The position numbers and the translations under genes are program-made. Below are positions 45,906-64,000 of a stretch of 64,000 nt of DNA, piece after piece. The notes beneath the pieces were generated by a model that ran no database searches, had not been told where the DNA came from, and saw only the letters and a list, made by a program, of their open reading frames with translations. This DNA comes from Mycobacterium paragordonae (GTDB lineage Bacteria > Actinomycetota > Actinomycetes > Mycobacteriales > Mycobacteriaceae), in contig NZ_CP025546.1 in the NCBI RefSeq assembly GCF_003614435.1, positions 496,001-560,000 on the forward strand, written 5' to 3'. Position 1 is the first letter of the stretch. Every line of letters begins with the position of its first letter.

Positions 45906-46014
45906 GGCCGCTGCCTTCCCTTGGGTCGCCACTTTGCTGGTACCTCGCGGCGAGTCAGGCAAATATAGCGCACCGGGCGGCGCGCGGGCAGGGCGAAGCG
46001 GACCCGCGTTGCCG

Positions 46015-47175
46015 TCAGATTCCGCCGCGCGACACCAGCTGCGCGGCGATCACGTTGCGCTGGATCTCGTTGGTGCCCTCGCCGACGATCATCAGTGGCG
46101 CGTCACGGAAATAGCGTTCGACGTCGTATTCGGTGGAGTAGCCGTAGCCGCCGTGAATCCGCACCGCGTTGAGCGCGATCTCCATGGCCACTTCCGAGGC
46201 GAACAACTTGGCCATTCCCGCCTCCATGTCACACCGCTGCCCGCCGTCGTAACGCTGCGCGGCATAGCGGGTGAGCTGGCGCGCGGCGGTGAGTTTCGTT
46301 GCCATGTCGGCCAAATAGTGCCCGACGGCCTGGTGCTTCCAGATCGGCTGCCCGAAACTCTCGCGCTGCTGGGCGTAGTCCAGCGCGTCCTCCAGTGCCG
46401 CCGTCGCCACGCCCAGCGCCCGGGCGGCCACCTGGATCCGGCCGGTCTCCAGGCCCTTCATCATCTGCGAAAACCCTTCGCCCGCAACGCCGCCCAACAC
46501 GGCAGACGACGGAACCCGGAAGTCGTCGAACGAAAGCTCGCACGACTCAACGCCCTTGTAGCCCAACTTGGGCAGATCCCGCGACACGGTCAGGCCCGGC
46601 CCGTGTTCGACCAGGAGTACCGAGATGCCCCGGTGCCGCGGGGTGGCGTTCGGGTCGGTCTTGACCAGCAGCGCGATCAGCCCGGAACGGCGTGCGTTGC
46701 TGATCCAGGTCTTGGAGCCGTTGACCACCAACGTATCTGGGTCTGCGGCCGGTAGTGCGGTGGTGGTCATGTTCTGCAGGTCAGAGCCGCCGCCCGGTTC
46801 GGTGAGCGCCATCGTGGCCCGCAGTTCGCCAGTAGCCATGGGCGGCAGGTACTTTCGCTTCTGCTCCGGGGTGCCGAACAGGGTCAGCAGCTTGGCGACG
46901 ACGGTGTGCCCGCCCATCGCGCCGGCCAGGCTCATCCAGCCGCGGGCGAGTTCCTGGGTCACCTCGACGTAGCACGGCATCGAGACCGGCGAACCGCCGT
47001 ACTCCTCGTCGATGGCCAGGCCGTAGATGCCGATGCGCTTCATCTGCTCGATCCACGCCTCGGGATAGGTGTTGGCGTGCTCGACCTCGCGCACGGTGGG
47101 CCGCACGTCGCGGTCGATGAACGCCCGCACGGTGGCCACCAGCATCGCTTCGTCGTCGTTGAGTTCAGTGCTCAC
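46015..47175 (-). CDS. fadE3: Acyl-CoA dehydrogenase FadE3
   Basis: A 386-residue flavoenzyme, the first oxidation step of beta-oxidation. MALTEPGGGSDL and RNVIA-type segments bind FAD, and VGEGTNEIQRN near the C-terminus holds the catalytic Glu. Family length is normal. It corresponds to M. tuberculosis Rv0215c and is divergent from the hotdog hydratase gene with 131 bases between starts, in which no operator could be recognised. Confidence 0.92.
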   Translation of the reverse strand: MSTELNDDEAMLVATVRAFIDRDVRPTVREVEHANTYPEAWIEQMKRIGIYGLAIDEEYGGSPVSMPCYVEVTQELARGWMSLAGAMGGHTVVAKLLTLFGTPEQKRKYLPPMATGELRATMALTEPGGGSDLQNMTTTALPAADPDTLVVNGSKTWISNARRSGLIALLVKTDPNATPRHRGISVLLVEHGPGLTVSRDLPKLGYKGVESCELSFDDFRVPSSAVLGGVAGEGFSQMMKGLETGRIQVAARALGVATAALEDALDYAQQRESFGQPIWKHQAVGHYLADMATKLTAARQLTRYAAQRYDGGQRCDMEAGMAKLFASEVAMEIALNAVRIHGGYGYSTEYDVERYFRDAPLMIVGEGTNEIQRNVIAAQLVSRGGI

Positions 47176-47306
47176 TGTTGCCCCTTCTGCTTGATCGGCC
47201 GAGCGTGAACGTGGCGACGCCGAACCGGCGTGTCACGTCGTCGTATTCACTTTCGGCGGGGCGCGTGTTTGACCCTCGCTGAGACAGCCTGCCAGCATGG
47301 GATTTC

Positions 47307-48323
47307 GTGACTGATGGGTATACGGCGGTGCGTGCGGGCGGGCCCTACTTCGACGACCTCGTCCTGGGGCAGGTGTTCGACTGGGCGCCGTCGGTCACCC
47401 TGTCGCCGGGGCTGGCCGCCGCCCACCAGGCGATCATCGGAGACCGGCTGCGGTTGGCGCTGGACGCCGGTCTGTGCTTCGCGGTGACGGGCGCGGCGGC
47501 CGCGCTGGCGCATCCGGGGCTGGTGTGCGACGTCGCGATCGGGCAGTCGACGCTGGCCACTCAGCGGGTCAGAGCCAACCTGTTCTACCGCGGCTTGACG
47601 TTCCACCGGTTCCCGGTGCTCGGCGACACCCTCTACACCCGGACCGAGGTCGTGGGTCTGCGCGCCAACACGCCCAAGCCGGGGCGGGCGCCCACCGGAC
47701 TGGCGGCGCTGCGGATGACCACGATCGACCAGGCCGATCAACTGGTCCTGGATTTCTACCGCTGCGCGATGCTGCCGGCCGGCCCGGACTGGGCGCCCGA
47801 GGACGCCGCGACCCGGACCGATGACCTGTCGCGCGTCGGCGCGGATGCGGCACCCCCGGCCGTGGACCCCACCGAGACGTGGGATGGCGAGGCCTTCCGC
47901 CGCAGGGTGCCGGGCCCGCATTTCGACCCGGGTCTGGCCGGCGCGGTGCTGCACAGCACCGGCGACGTGGTCACCAGCGCCCCCGAGCTGGCCCGGCTGA
48001 CCCTGAATATCGCTGCCACACATCATGATTCGCGAGTGGGCGGGCAGCGGCTGGTGTACGGCGGACACACCATCGGGCTGGCGTTCGCCCAGGCCAACCG
48101 GTTGCTGCCCAACCTGGCGACGGTGCTGGGCTGGGAGTCCTGCGACCACACCGGCCCAGTGCACGAGGGCGACACGCTGTACAGCGAGGTACAGGTCGAG
48201 TCGGCCACCCCGAACTCCGACGCGGGCGTGCTGGGGCTGCGCTCGCTGGTGTACGCGGCCGGCCTCGACGGGGCGCCGGACCGGCAGGTATTGGACTGGC
48301 GCTACCGCGCGCTGCAGTTCTAG
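47307..48323 (+). CDS. Double hotdog-fold hydratase-like protein (Rv0216 homologue)
   Basis: A 338-residue protein with two MaoC-like hotdog halves: PYFDDLVLGQVFDW opens the first and PGPHFDPGLAGAVL the second. In M. tuberculosis Rv0216 has a double hotdog structure resembling R-specific enoyl-CoA hydratases, though substrate is unsettled. The GTG start at 47307 is the first in frame with the family N-terminus. Context (fadD4, hydratase, fadE3) supports acyl-CoA metabolism. It ends 15 bases from the convergent PGRS gene. Confidence 0.87.
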   Translation: MTDGYTAVRAGGPYFDDLVLGQVFDWAPSVTLSPGLAAAHQAIIGDRLRLALDAGLCFAVTGAAAALAHPGLVCDVAIGQSTLATQRVRANLFYRGLTFHRFPVLGDTLYTRTEVVGLRANTPKPGRAPTGLAALRMTTIDQADQLVLDFYRCAMLPAGPDWAPEDAATRTDDLSRVGADAAPPAVDPTETWDGEAFRRRVPGPHFDPGLAGAVLHSTGDVVTSAPELARLTLNIAATHHDSRVGGQRLVYGGHTIGLAFAQANRLLPNLATVLGWESCDHTGPVHEGDTLYSEVQVESATPNSDAGVLGLRSLVYAAGLDGAPDRQVLDWRYRALQF

Positions 48324-48337
48324 ACCCGCCGGACCGG

Positions 48338-57568
<9,231 letters not shown>

Positions 57569-57659
57569 TCCCGAGCCGCCGATGCCGCCCGCGCCGCCCT
57601 GGCCTCCGGCTCCGCCGTTTCCGGTGGTGGTGCCGGTGCCGCTGGCCGTGCCGCCGGCC

Positions 57660-60600
57660 CGCCGTCGCCACCCTTACCGCCGGCCGAGCCGGCGGTGCCG
57701 CTGTCGCCCGGGTTCACCCCGTTGACGCCGTTGGCGCCGGCCGCGCCGTTACCGCCGACACCGCCGCTACCGCCATTGGCGCCGAGGCCGTCGGGCCCGT
57801 TCGCGCCATTGCCGCCCGCACCGGTGCCGGCCGTGCCGCCCAGGCCCACCGCGCCGGCGTTGCCGCCCTTGCCGCCGGCTCCGCCGTCGACGAACGCGCT
57901 GGTGCCGTCGGCGCCGCGGCCGCCGGTGCCGGCGGTGCCGGCGTTGCCGCCCTGACCGCCGTTGCCGCCCTTGCCGTTGGCGCCGGCCGTCGCCCCTGCG
58001 CCGCCGCCGTCCCGCCGGTTCCGCCGGTTCCGCCGGCCCCGCCCTTGCCGCCGGCGCCGCCGTCGCCGCCGGCCACCCGGCGCCGCTGTTGACGCCGGCC
58101 GTGCCGTTGGCCCCGTTGACTCCGGCGCCACCGTTGCCGGCCGCGCCGCCGGCGCCACCGCTGCTGGCCGCGCCGCCGTTGCCGTTGGCGCCGGCCTTTC
58201 CGCCGGAACCGGTGCCGGCCGCGCCGCCCGGCGCCACCGTTACCACCGTTGGCGCCGTTACCACCCGACCCGCCGTTACCGCCGGCACTGCCTGCGCCGC
58301 CGTTGACTCCGGCCAGACCGTTGGCGCCGGTGGCGCCTATGCCGCCCTTGCCGGCAGCGCCCGCGTCGCCACCGGACCCGGCGGCTCCGCCGCTGCCCGC
58401 TTTGCCCGCGGTGCCGCCACCGGTGCCGGCGCCGCCGGCGTCGCCGCCCTTACCACCGGCTCCGCCGCTTCCGCCCGCACCCGCGTTGCCGCCGGCCTGG
58501 CCGGCTCCGCTGTTGACGCCGGCCACGCCGTTGCCGCCGTCGACGCCGGAACCGCCGGTGCCACCGGTGCCACCGGTGCCGCCCTGCCCGCCGGTGCCGC
58601 CGACGCCCTTCCCGCTGGCCGTGCCGCCGGCACCACCGTCGCCGCCCTTGCCGCCGGCCGAGCCGATGGTGCCGTTGTCACCGGGGTTGACCCCGCTCTT
58701 GCCGGCCGTGCCGGCCGCGCCATTGCCCCCGGCGCCGCCGCTTCCGCCGTTGGCGCCGGTGCCGTCGGCGCCGTTAGCGCCGGTACCGGCCGGCCCGCTG
58801 CCGCCCTTGCCGCCGGCGCCGAGCGCACCGGCGTCGCCGCCCTTGCCGCCGGCTCCGCCGTCGACGAAGCTGCCGGTGCCGTCGGCGCCGCGACCACCGT
58901 CGCCGGCCGTGCCGGCGTTGCCGCCCTGACCGCCGGCGCCGCCCTTGCCATCGGCGCCCGCGCTGGCGCCGGCGCCACCGGCCTGCCCGCCGGTTCCGCC
59001 GGTCCCGCCGTCGCCGCCCTTGCCGCCGGCGCCACCGCTCCCGCCGGCCTGACCCGCGCCGGCGTTGACGCCGGCCTGCCCGCCGGCGCCGGTGATACCC
59101 GCGCCACCGTTACCGGCCGCGCCGCCGGCGGCACCGCTGCTGGCGGCCCCGCCGTTGCCGTTCGCGCCCGCCTTGCCGCCGGTGCCGGTGCCGGCGGCCC
59201 CGCCGACGCCGCCATTGCCGCCGCTGGCGCCGTTGCCGCCCGCGCCGCCGTCACCGCCGGCGTAGCCGGCGCCGTTGTTGATCCCGGAGACGCCGTCGTG
59301 GCCGACGGCGCCTGCGCCACCCTTGCCCGCGGTGCCCGCGGCGCCACCGCTGCCGGCCGCGCCGCCGTCACCGGCCTTGCCGGCGATCGGGCCGCTGCCG
59401 GCCGCGCCGCCCTTGCCGCCGGCTCCGCCGTCGCCGCCGCTGCCGGCGTTGCCACCGGCCTGGCCGTTGCCGCCCGCGCCGCTGGTGGCGACGCCGTTGT
59501 TGCCGTCGACACCGGAACCGCCCTTGCCGCCGGTCCCGCCGATGCCGCCGGCGCCACCGTTTCCGCCCTGGGTGCCGACTCCGCTGGCCGTACCACCGGC
59601 GCCGCCGTCGCCGCCCTTGCCGCCGGCGAGGCCGTTGGTGCCGTTGGCGCCGGCGTTGACGCCGTTCTCGCCGTTGGCCCCGGCCGCGCCGTTACCGCCG
59701 GCGCCGCCGTTACCACCGTTGGCGCCGAGGCCGTCGGTCCCGTTCGTGCCATTGCCGCCCGCACCGGCGCCGCCGGTCCCGCCGGTGCCGACCCCGCCGG
59801 CGTTGCCGCCCTTACCGCCGGCCCCGCCGTCGATGAATGTGCTGGTCCCGTCGGCGCCGCGGCCACCGTCGCCGGCCGTGCCGGCGTTGCCACCCTGGCC
59901 GCCGGCCCCGCCCTTGCCGTCGGCTCCAGCGGTGGCGCCGGCACCGCCGGCCTGCCCGCCGGTTCCGCCGGTGCCGCCGGCGCCGCCCTTACCGCCGGCG
60001 CCGCCATCGCCACCGGCCTGGCCGGCGCCCGCATTGGTTCCTGCCACGCCGTTGGCGCCGGTGCTGCCGGCACCGCCGGAGCCCGCCGCGCCGCCCGCGC
60101 CGCCGTTGCTGGCCGCGCCGCCGTTGCCGTTGGCACCCACGCTGCCACCGGCCCCGGAACCGGCCGCGCCACCGGCGCCGCCTTTACCGCCGTTGGCGCC
60201 GGCACCGCCCGCACCGCCGTCACCACCGGCGTAGCCGGCGCCGTTGTTGAGCCCGGCGATGCCGTCGTGGCCGACGGCGCCCGCGCCGCCCTTGCCCGCG
60301 CTGCCCGCGGCGCCACCGCTGCCCGCCGCACCGCCGCTGCCGGCCTTGCCCGCCACGCCGCCGCCGGTGCCGCCGCTGCCGGCGTCGCCGCCCTTGCCGC
60401 CGGCCCCGCCGTCGCCGCCGCTGCCGGCGTTGCCACCGGCCTGGCCGTTGCCGCCCGCGCCGGTGGTGGCGACGCCGTTGTTGCCGTCGACGCCGGAACC
60501 GCCCTTGCCGCCGGTCCCGCCGATGCCGCCGGCGCCGCCGTTACCGCCGTGGGTGCCCGATCCGCTGGCCGTACCACCGGCACCGCCGTCGCCGCCCTTG

Positions 60601-63600
60601 CCGCCGGCCGCACCGCTGGTTCCGTTGGCGCCGGTGTTGATGCCGTTCTCGCCGTTGGCCCCGGCCGCGCCGTTACCGCCGGCGCCGCCGTCACCGCCGT
60701 TGGCGCCGGACCCGGTGAGACCGTCCGCGCCCTTGCCCGCCGGACCGGTGCCGCCGGTGCCGCCCTGGCCCACCGCGCCGGCATTGCCGCCCTTGCCGCC
60801 GGCGCCGCCGTCGATGAATGTGCTGGTCCCGTCGGCGCCGCGGCCACCGCCGCCGGCCGTGCCGGCGTTACCGCCCTGGCCACCGGCGCCGCCCTGTCCA
60901 TCCGCGCCTGCCGTCGCGCCGGCGCCGCCGGCTTTACCACCGGTTCCGCCGGTCCCGCCGGCACCGCCCTTACCGCCGGCGCCGCCGTCGCCACCGGCCT
61001 GGCCGGCGCCCGCGCTGGTCCCTGCCACGCCGTTGGCGCCGGTGATGCCGGCACCACCTGCGCCGGCCGCGCCACCGGCGCCGCCGTTGCTGGCCGCGCC
61101 ACCGTTGCCGTTGACGCCCGTGCTGCCGCCCGCACCGGCTCCGGCCGCACCGCCGATGCCGCCGTTACCGCCGTTCGCGCCGCTACCGCCCGCGCCGCCG
61201 TCACCGCCGGCGTAACCGGCGCCGTTGTTGATCCCGGTCACCCCGTCATGACCGGCCGCGCCGGCCCCGCCCTTGCCCGCCGTGCCGGCCGCACCACCGC
61301 TACCGGCCGCGCCGCCGCTGCCGGCGGTGCCCGCGACACCGCCGCCGGTACCGCCGCTGCCGGCGTCGCCACCCTTACCGCCGGCGCCACCGTCGCCGCC
61401 GCTGCCGGCGTTGCCGCCGGCCTGCCCGTTGCCGCCGGCCGCGTTGGTGACCTGCCCGACCGCACCGCTGATGCCCGAACCGCCCTTGCCGCCGGTGCCG
61501 CCGATGCCGCCGGCGCCACCGTTACCGCCGTGGGTGCCGGACCCGCTGGCCGTGCCGCCGGCGCCACCGTCGCCGCCCTTGCCGCCGGCTTGACCGATGG
61601 TGCCGTTGTCGCCGGCGTTGACGCCGTCGCTGCCGTTGGCTCCGGCCAGACCGTTACCGCCGGCACCACCGTTACCGCCGTTGGCGCCGTTGCCGTCGAG
61701 ACCGGTGGCGCCCTTGCCCGCGGCACCACTGCCGCCGGTGCCGCCCTGGCCCACGGCACCGGCGTTGCCGCCCTTGCCGCCGGCGCCGCCGTCGATGGCT
61801 CCGGTCACCCCGTCCGCGCCGCGGCCGCCGTCGCCGGCCGTGCCGGCGTTGCCGCCCTTGCCACCGGCCCCGCCGCTGCCGTCGGCGCCCGCGCTGCCGG
61901 TGACGCCACCGGCCTTACCGCCGGTGCCGCCCGTTCCACCGGCGCCGCCCTTGCCGCCGGCCCCGCCGTCACCACCGGCGACACCCGCGCCGTTGTTGGA
62001 GCCAGCCACGCCGTTGGCGCCATTGACACCGGCGCCACCCTTGCCGGCCGCGCCGCCCGCGCCGCCGTTGCTGGCCGTGCCGCCGTTGCCGTCCTTGCCC
62101 GCGCTGCCGCCGGCGCCGGCACCGGCCTGACCGCCGGCGCCGCCATTACCGCCGTTGGCGCCGTTACCGCCGGCGCCGCCATCGCCACCGGCAGCGCCGG
62201 CACCGTTGTTGACCCCGGCCACCCCGTTGGCGCCGCCGGCCCCGTTACCGCCCTTGCCCGCCGTGCCGGCGTCACCGCCGCTACCGGCCGCACCGCCGCT
62301 ACCGGCCTTGCCCGCAGTGCCGCCGCCGGTGCCGCCGCTGCCGGCGTCACCGCCCTTGCCGCCGGCCCCGCCGTCGCCACCAGTGCCCGCGTTGCCGCCC
62401 GCCTGACCGCCGCCGACACCGGTGCCGTATGCGTCTTCACCCGCCACGGCGTTGCCGCCGTTGAGACCGGAGCCGCCCTTGCCGCCCGCGCCGCCCTGGC
62501 CGCCGGCGCCACCCGCGCCACCGTGGGTACCGGCTCCGCTGGCCGTCCCGCCGGCGCCGCCGTCGCCGCCCTTGCCGCCGGCGAAGCCACTGGTGCCGTT
62601 GTCGCCCGCGTTGACGCCGTTGGTGCCGTTCGCTCCGGACAGACCGTTACCGCCGACGCCACCGTTGCCGCCATTGGCGCCCAGCCCACCGACGCCGTTC
62701 GTGCCGTTGCCGGCCGGGCCTACGCCGCCATTGCCGCCGCCGCCGACCGCGCCGGCGTTGCCGCCCTTGCCGCCGGCGCCTCCGTCGATGGCGCCGGTCA
62801 CGCCGTCGGCGCCGCGGCCACCGTCGCCCGCCGTGCCGGCGTTGCCGCCGAGACCACCATTGCCGCCCTTGCCGTCGGCGCCCGCGCTGCCGGTGAGTCC
62901 ACCGGCCTTGCCGCCGGTGCCGCCGGTGCCGCCGTCGCCGCCCTTGCCGCCGGCCCCGCCGTCGCCGCCGGCCACGCCGGCGCCGTTGTTGAGGCCCGCC
63001 TTGCCGTCGGCACCGTTGACACCGGCGCCGCCGGCCCCGGCCGCCCCGCCTGCGCCGCCGTTGCTGGCCGCGCCGCCGTTGCCGTCCTTGCCGGCGCTGC
63101 CGCCGGCGCCCAGGCCGGCCTGACCGCCGGCGCCGCCGTTACCGCCGTTGGCGCCCTTGCCGCCCGCGCCGCCGTCGCCGCCGGTGTAGCCGTTGGGGCT
63201 GCCGGCGCTGCCGTCGTGACCGTGGGCGCCGATGCCGCCCTTGCCGGCCGTGCCGGCCGCGCCGCCGTTTCCGGCGTCTCCGCCGCTGCCTGCCTGACCT
63301 GCCACGCCGCCGCCGGTGCCGCCGCTGCCGGCGTTACCGCCCTTGCCGCCCGCTCCGCCGTCGCCACCGCTGCCGGCGTTGCCGCCGGCCTGGCCGTTCT
63401 GTCCGGCGCCATCGGTGGCCACCCCGTTGCCGCCGTCGACACCGCTGCCACCCTTGCCGCCCGCGCCGCCCTTACCGCCGGCCCCGCCGTCACCGCCATG
63501 GGTGCCGGACCCGCTGGCCGTTCCGCCGGCACCGCCGTCGCCGCCCTTGCCGCCGGCAAAGCCACTGGTGCCGTTGTCGCCCGCGTTGACGCCGTCGGTT

Positions 63601-64000
63601 CCGTTCGCTCCGGCCAGGCCGTTGCCGCCCGCGCCACCGTTGCCGCCGTTCGCGCCGGCGCCCGCGAGACCGCTCGCGCCGTTACCGGCCGGCCCGTTAC
63701 CGCCGGTGCCGCCGCCGCCGACCGCGCCCGCGTTGCCGCCCTTGCCGCCGGCGCCACCGTCGATCGCGCCGGTCACGCCGTCGGCACCGCGGCCGCCGTC
63801 ACCGGCCGTGCCGGCGTTGCCACCCTGGCCGCCGGCGCCGCCCTTGCCGTCGCCACCTGCCGTGCCGTTGGCGCCGCCGGCCTTGCCGCCGGTACCGCCG
63901 ACGCCGCCGTCGCCGCCCTTGCCGCCGGCCCCGCCGTCGCCACCCGCGACGCCCGCGCCATTGTTGGAGCCGGCCACGCCGTTGGCTCCGTTGACACCGG
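57660..64000 (-). repeat. Long-period tandem repeats (969-993 bp) inside the PGRS tract
   Basis: The DNA for G-R-G-A-D-G (plus-strand GTCGGCGCCGCG and close variants) recurs at 57907, 58881, 59850, 60831, 61812, 62805 and 63780. Steps are 974, 969, 981, 981, 993 and 975 bases; all are multiples of three except the first, which contains three of the indels. Units are 323-331 codons, each with markers such as [12 protein letters not shown] and [17 protein letters not shown]. Confidence 0.85.
57714..64000 (-). CDS. Giant PE_PGRS-type protein, N-proximal part (5' end beyond window)
   Basis: Open from the right edge, reading correctly as Gly-rich PGRS down to ~58230, where one extra base moves it into an Arg-rich frame (GAGRRGRHRFRRKG). 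One missing base near 58077 partly restores it and another near 58006 moves it again; the frame ends at 57714. Correcting these and a fourth indel near 57660 joins it to the C-terminal frame, giving one protein of over 5,200 residues in the window. Either sequencing errors or a decayed gene. Seven copies of a ~975-base unit are present. Confidence 0.65.
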   Translation of the reverse strand, partial: GVNGANGVAGSNNGAGVAGGDGGAGGKGGDGGVGGTGGKAGGANGTAGGDGKGGAGGQGGNAGTAGDGGRGADGVTGAIDGGAGGKGGNAGAVGGGGTGGNGPAGNGASGLAGAGANGGNGGAGGNGLAGANGTDGVNAGDNGTSGFAGGKGGDGGAGGTASGSGTHGGDGGAGGKGGAGGKGGSGVDGGNGVATDGAGQNGQAGGNAGSGGDGGAGGKGGNAGSGGTGGGVAGQAGSGGDAGNGGAAGTAGKGGIGAHGHDGSAGSPNGYTGGDGGAGGKGANGGNGGAGGQAGLGAGGSAGKDGNGGAASNGGAGGAAGAGGAGVNGADGKAGLNNGAGVAGGDGGAGGKGGDGGTGGTGGKAGGLTGSAGADGKGGNGGLGGNAGTAGDGGRGADGVTGAIDGGAGGKGGNAGAVGGGGNGGVGPAGNGTNGVGGLGANGGNGGVGGNGLSGANGTNGVNAGDNGTSGFAGGKGGDGGAGGTASGAGTHGGAGGAGGQGGAGGKGGSGLNGGNAVAGEDAYGTGVGGGQAGGNAGTGGDGGAGGKGGDAGSGGTGGGTAGKAGSGGAAGSGGDAGTAGKGGNGAGGANGVAGVNNGAGAAGGDGGAGGNGANGGNGGAGGQAGAGAGGSAGKDGNGGTASNGGAGGAAGKGGAGVNGANGVAGSNNGAGVAGGDGGAGGKGGAGGTGGTGGKAGGVTGSAGADGSGGAGGKGGNAGTAGDGGRGADGVTGAIDGGAGGKGGNAGAVGQGGTGGSGAAGKGATGLDGNGANGGNGGAGGNGLAGANGSDGVNAGDNGTIGQAGGKGGDGGAGGTASGSGTHGGNGGAGGIGGTGGKGGSGISGAVGQVTNAAGGNGQAGGNAGSGGDGGAGGKGGDAGSGGTGGGVAGTAGSGGAAGSGGAAGTAGKGGAGAAGHDGVTGINNGAGYAGGDGGAGGSGANGGNGGIGGAAGAGAGGSTGVNGNGGAASNGGAGGAAGAGGAGITGANGVAGTSAGAGQAGGDGGAGGKGGAGGTGGTGGKAGGAGATAGADGQGGAGGQGGNAGTAGGGGRGADGTSTFIDGGAGGKGGNAGAVGQGGTGGTGPAGKGADGLTGSGANGGDGGAGGNGAAGANGENGINTGANGTSGAAGGKGGDGGAGGTASGSGTHGGNGGAGGIGGTGGKGGSGVDGNNGVATTGAGGNGQAGGNAGSGGDGGAGGKGGDAGSGGTGGGVAGKAGSGGAAGSGGAAGSAGKGGAGAVGHDGIAGLNNGAGYAGGDGGAGGAGANGGKGGAGGAAGSGAGGSVGANGNGGAASNGGAGGAAGSGGAGSTGANGVAGTNAGAGQAGGDGGAGGKGGAGGTGGTGGQAGGAGATAGADGKGGAGGQGGNAGTAGDGGRGADGTSTFIDGGAGGKGGNAGGVGTGGTGGAGAGGNGTNGTDGLGANGGNGGAGGNGAAGANGENGVNAGANGTNGLAGGKGGDGGAGGTASGVGTQGGNGGAGGIGGTGGKGGSGVDGNNGVATSGAGGNGQAGGNAGSGGDGGAGGKGGAAGSGPIAGKAGDGGAAGSGGAAGTAGKGGAGAVGHDGVSGINNGAGYAGGDGGAGGNGASGGNGGVGGAAGTGTGGKAGANGNGGAASSGAAGGAAGNGGAGITGAGGQAGVNAGAGQAGGSGGAGGKGGDGGTGGTGGQAGGAGASAGADGKGGAGGQGGNAGTAGDGGRGADGTGSFVDGGAGGKGGDAGALGAGGKGGSGPAGTGANGADGTGANGGSGGAGGNGAAGTAGKSGVNPGDNGTIGSAGGKGGDGGAGGTASGKGVGGTGGQGGTGGTGGTGGSGVDGGNGVAGVNSGAGQAGGNAGAGGSGGAGGKGGDAGGAGTGGGTAGKAGSGGAAGSGGDAGAAGKGGIGATGANGLAGVNGGAGSAGGNGGSGGNGANGGNGGAGRRGRHRFRRKGRRQRQRRRGQQRWRRRRGRQRWRRSQRGQRHGRRQQRRRVAGGDGGAGGKGGAGGTGGTGGTAAAQGRRPAPTARAATAVRAATPAPPAPAAAAPTAPARSSTAEPAARAATPARWAWAARPAPVRAAMARTGPTASAPMAVAAVSAVTARPAPTASTG

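Noticed and set aside
58337..61204. Minus-strand frame of 955 codons rich in Ala, Arg and Pro
   Set aside because: It is a shifted reading of the PGRS repeats; the Gly-rich frame over the same bases is open and fits the family.

Overview
The window is chromosomal DNA from a Mycobacterium. It is GC-rich and carries mmpL3, mmpL11, zmp1, sigG, mymT, a PPE protein and a very long PE_PGRS-type repeat gene. From 939 to 40215 the gene order follows the M. tuberculosis segment Rv0180c to Rv0211, and from 43067 to 48323 it follows Rv0214 to Rv0216. These correspondences are recalled from knowledge, not searched. Several genes interrupt that order. The PPE gene, the long PGRS gene and the preserved pathogen-type gene order suggest a slow-growing species, which is an inference.

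Layout. 1-8561: an exported glycosidase-like gene (cut by the edge), a membrane protein, a pirin, a divergent IclR regulator/dehydrogenase pair, a hydrolase translationally coupled to sigG, and monoacylglycerol lipase. 8605-11926: a tightly overlapping three-gene run ending in a GH3 beta-glucosidase. 11961-16475: a copper-response block with mymT, an O-methyltransferase, ilvD, ricR and an MFS pump; near-identical RicR-type palindromes lie in front of mymT and ricR. 16608-23894: an L,D-transpeptidase with a strong terminator, an autoregulated TetR coupled to a molybdopterin oxidoreductase, zmp1, and two Mce-associated-like membrane proteins. 23898-34083: the haem/mycolate export block with mmpL11, the haem-binding Rv0203 homologue, two membrane proteins, a ricin-type lectin not expected here, and mmpL3. 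34142-40215: NYN protein, trmB, a pair of degenerate GTPase-like proteins, and pckG.

40334-43050 holds an orphan PPE gene followed by a 374-base gap. The gap contains a convincing yybP-ykoY manganese riboswitch with its own promoter and a switch hairpin, controlling a CaCA-family cation exchanger. 43067-48323 is a fatty-acid oxidation cluster (fadD4, enoyl-CoA hydratase, fadE3, hotdog hydratase) with a small dispanin-like gene between.

48338-64000 (minus strand) is Gly-rich PGRS coding sequence: more than 5,200 codons, with the N-terminus beyond the right edge. It has two families of long-period internal repeats and a cluster of four single-base indels near 57.7-58.2 kb. No tRNA, rRNA, insertion sequence or CRISPR array was seen.
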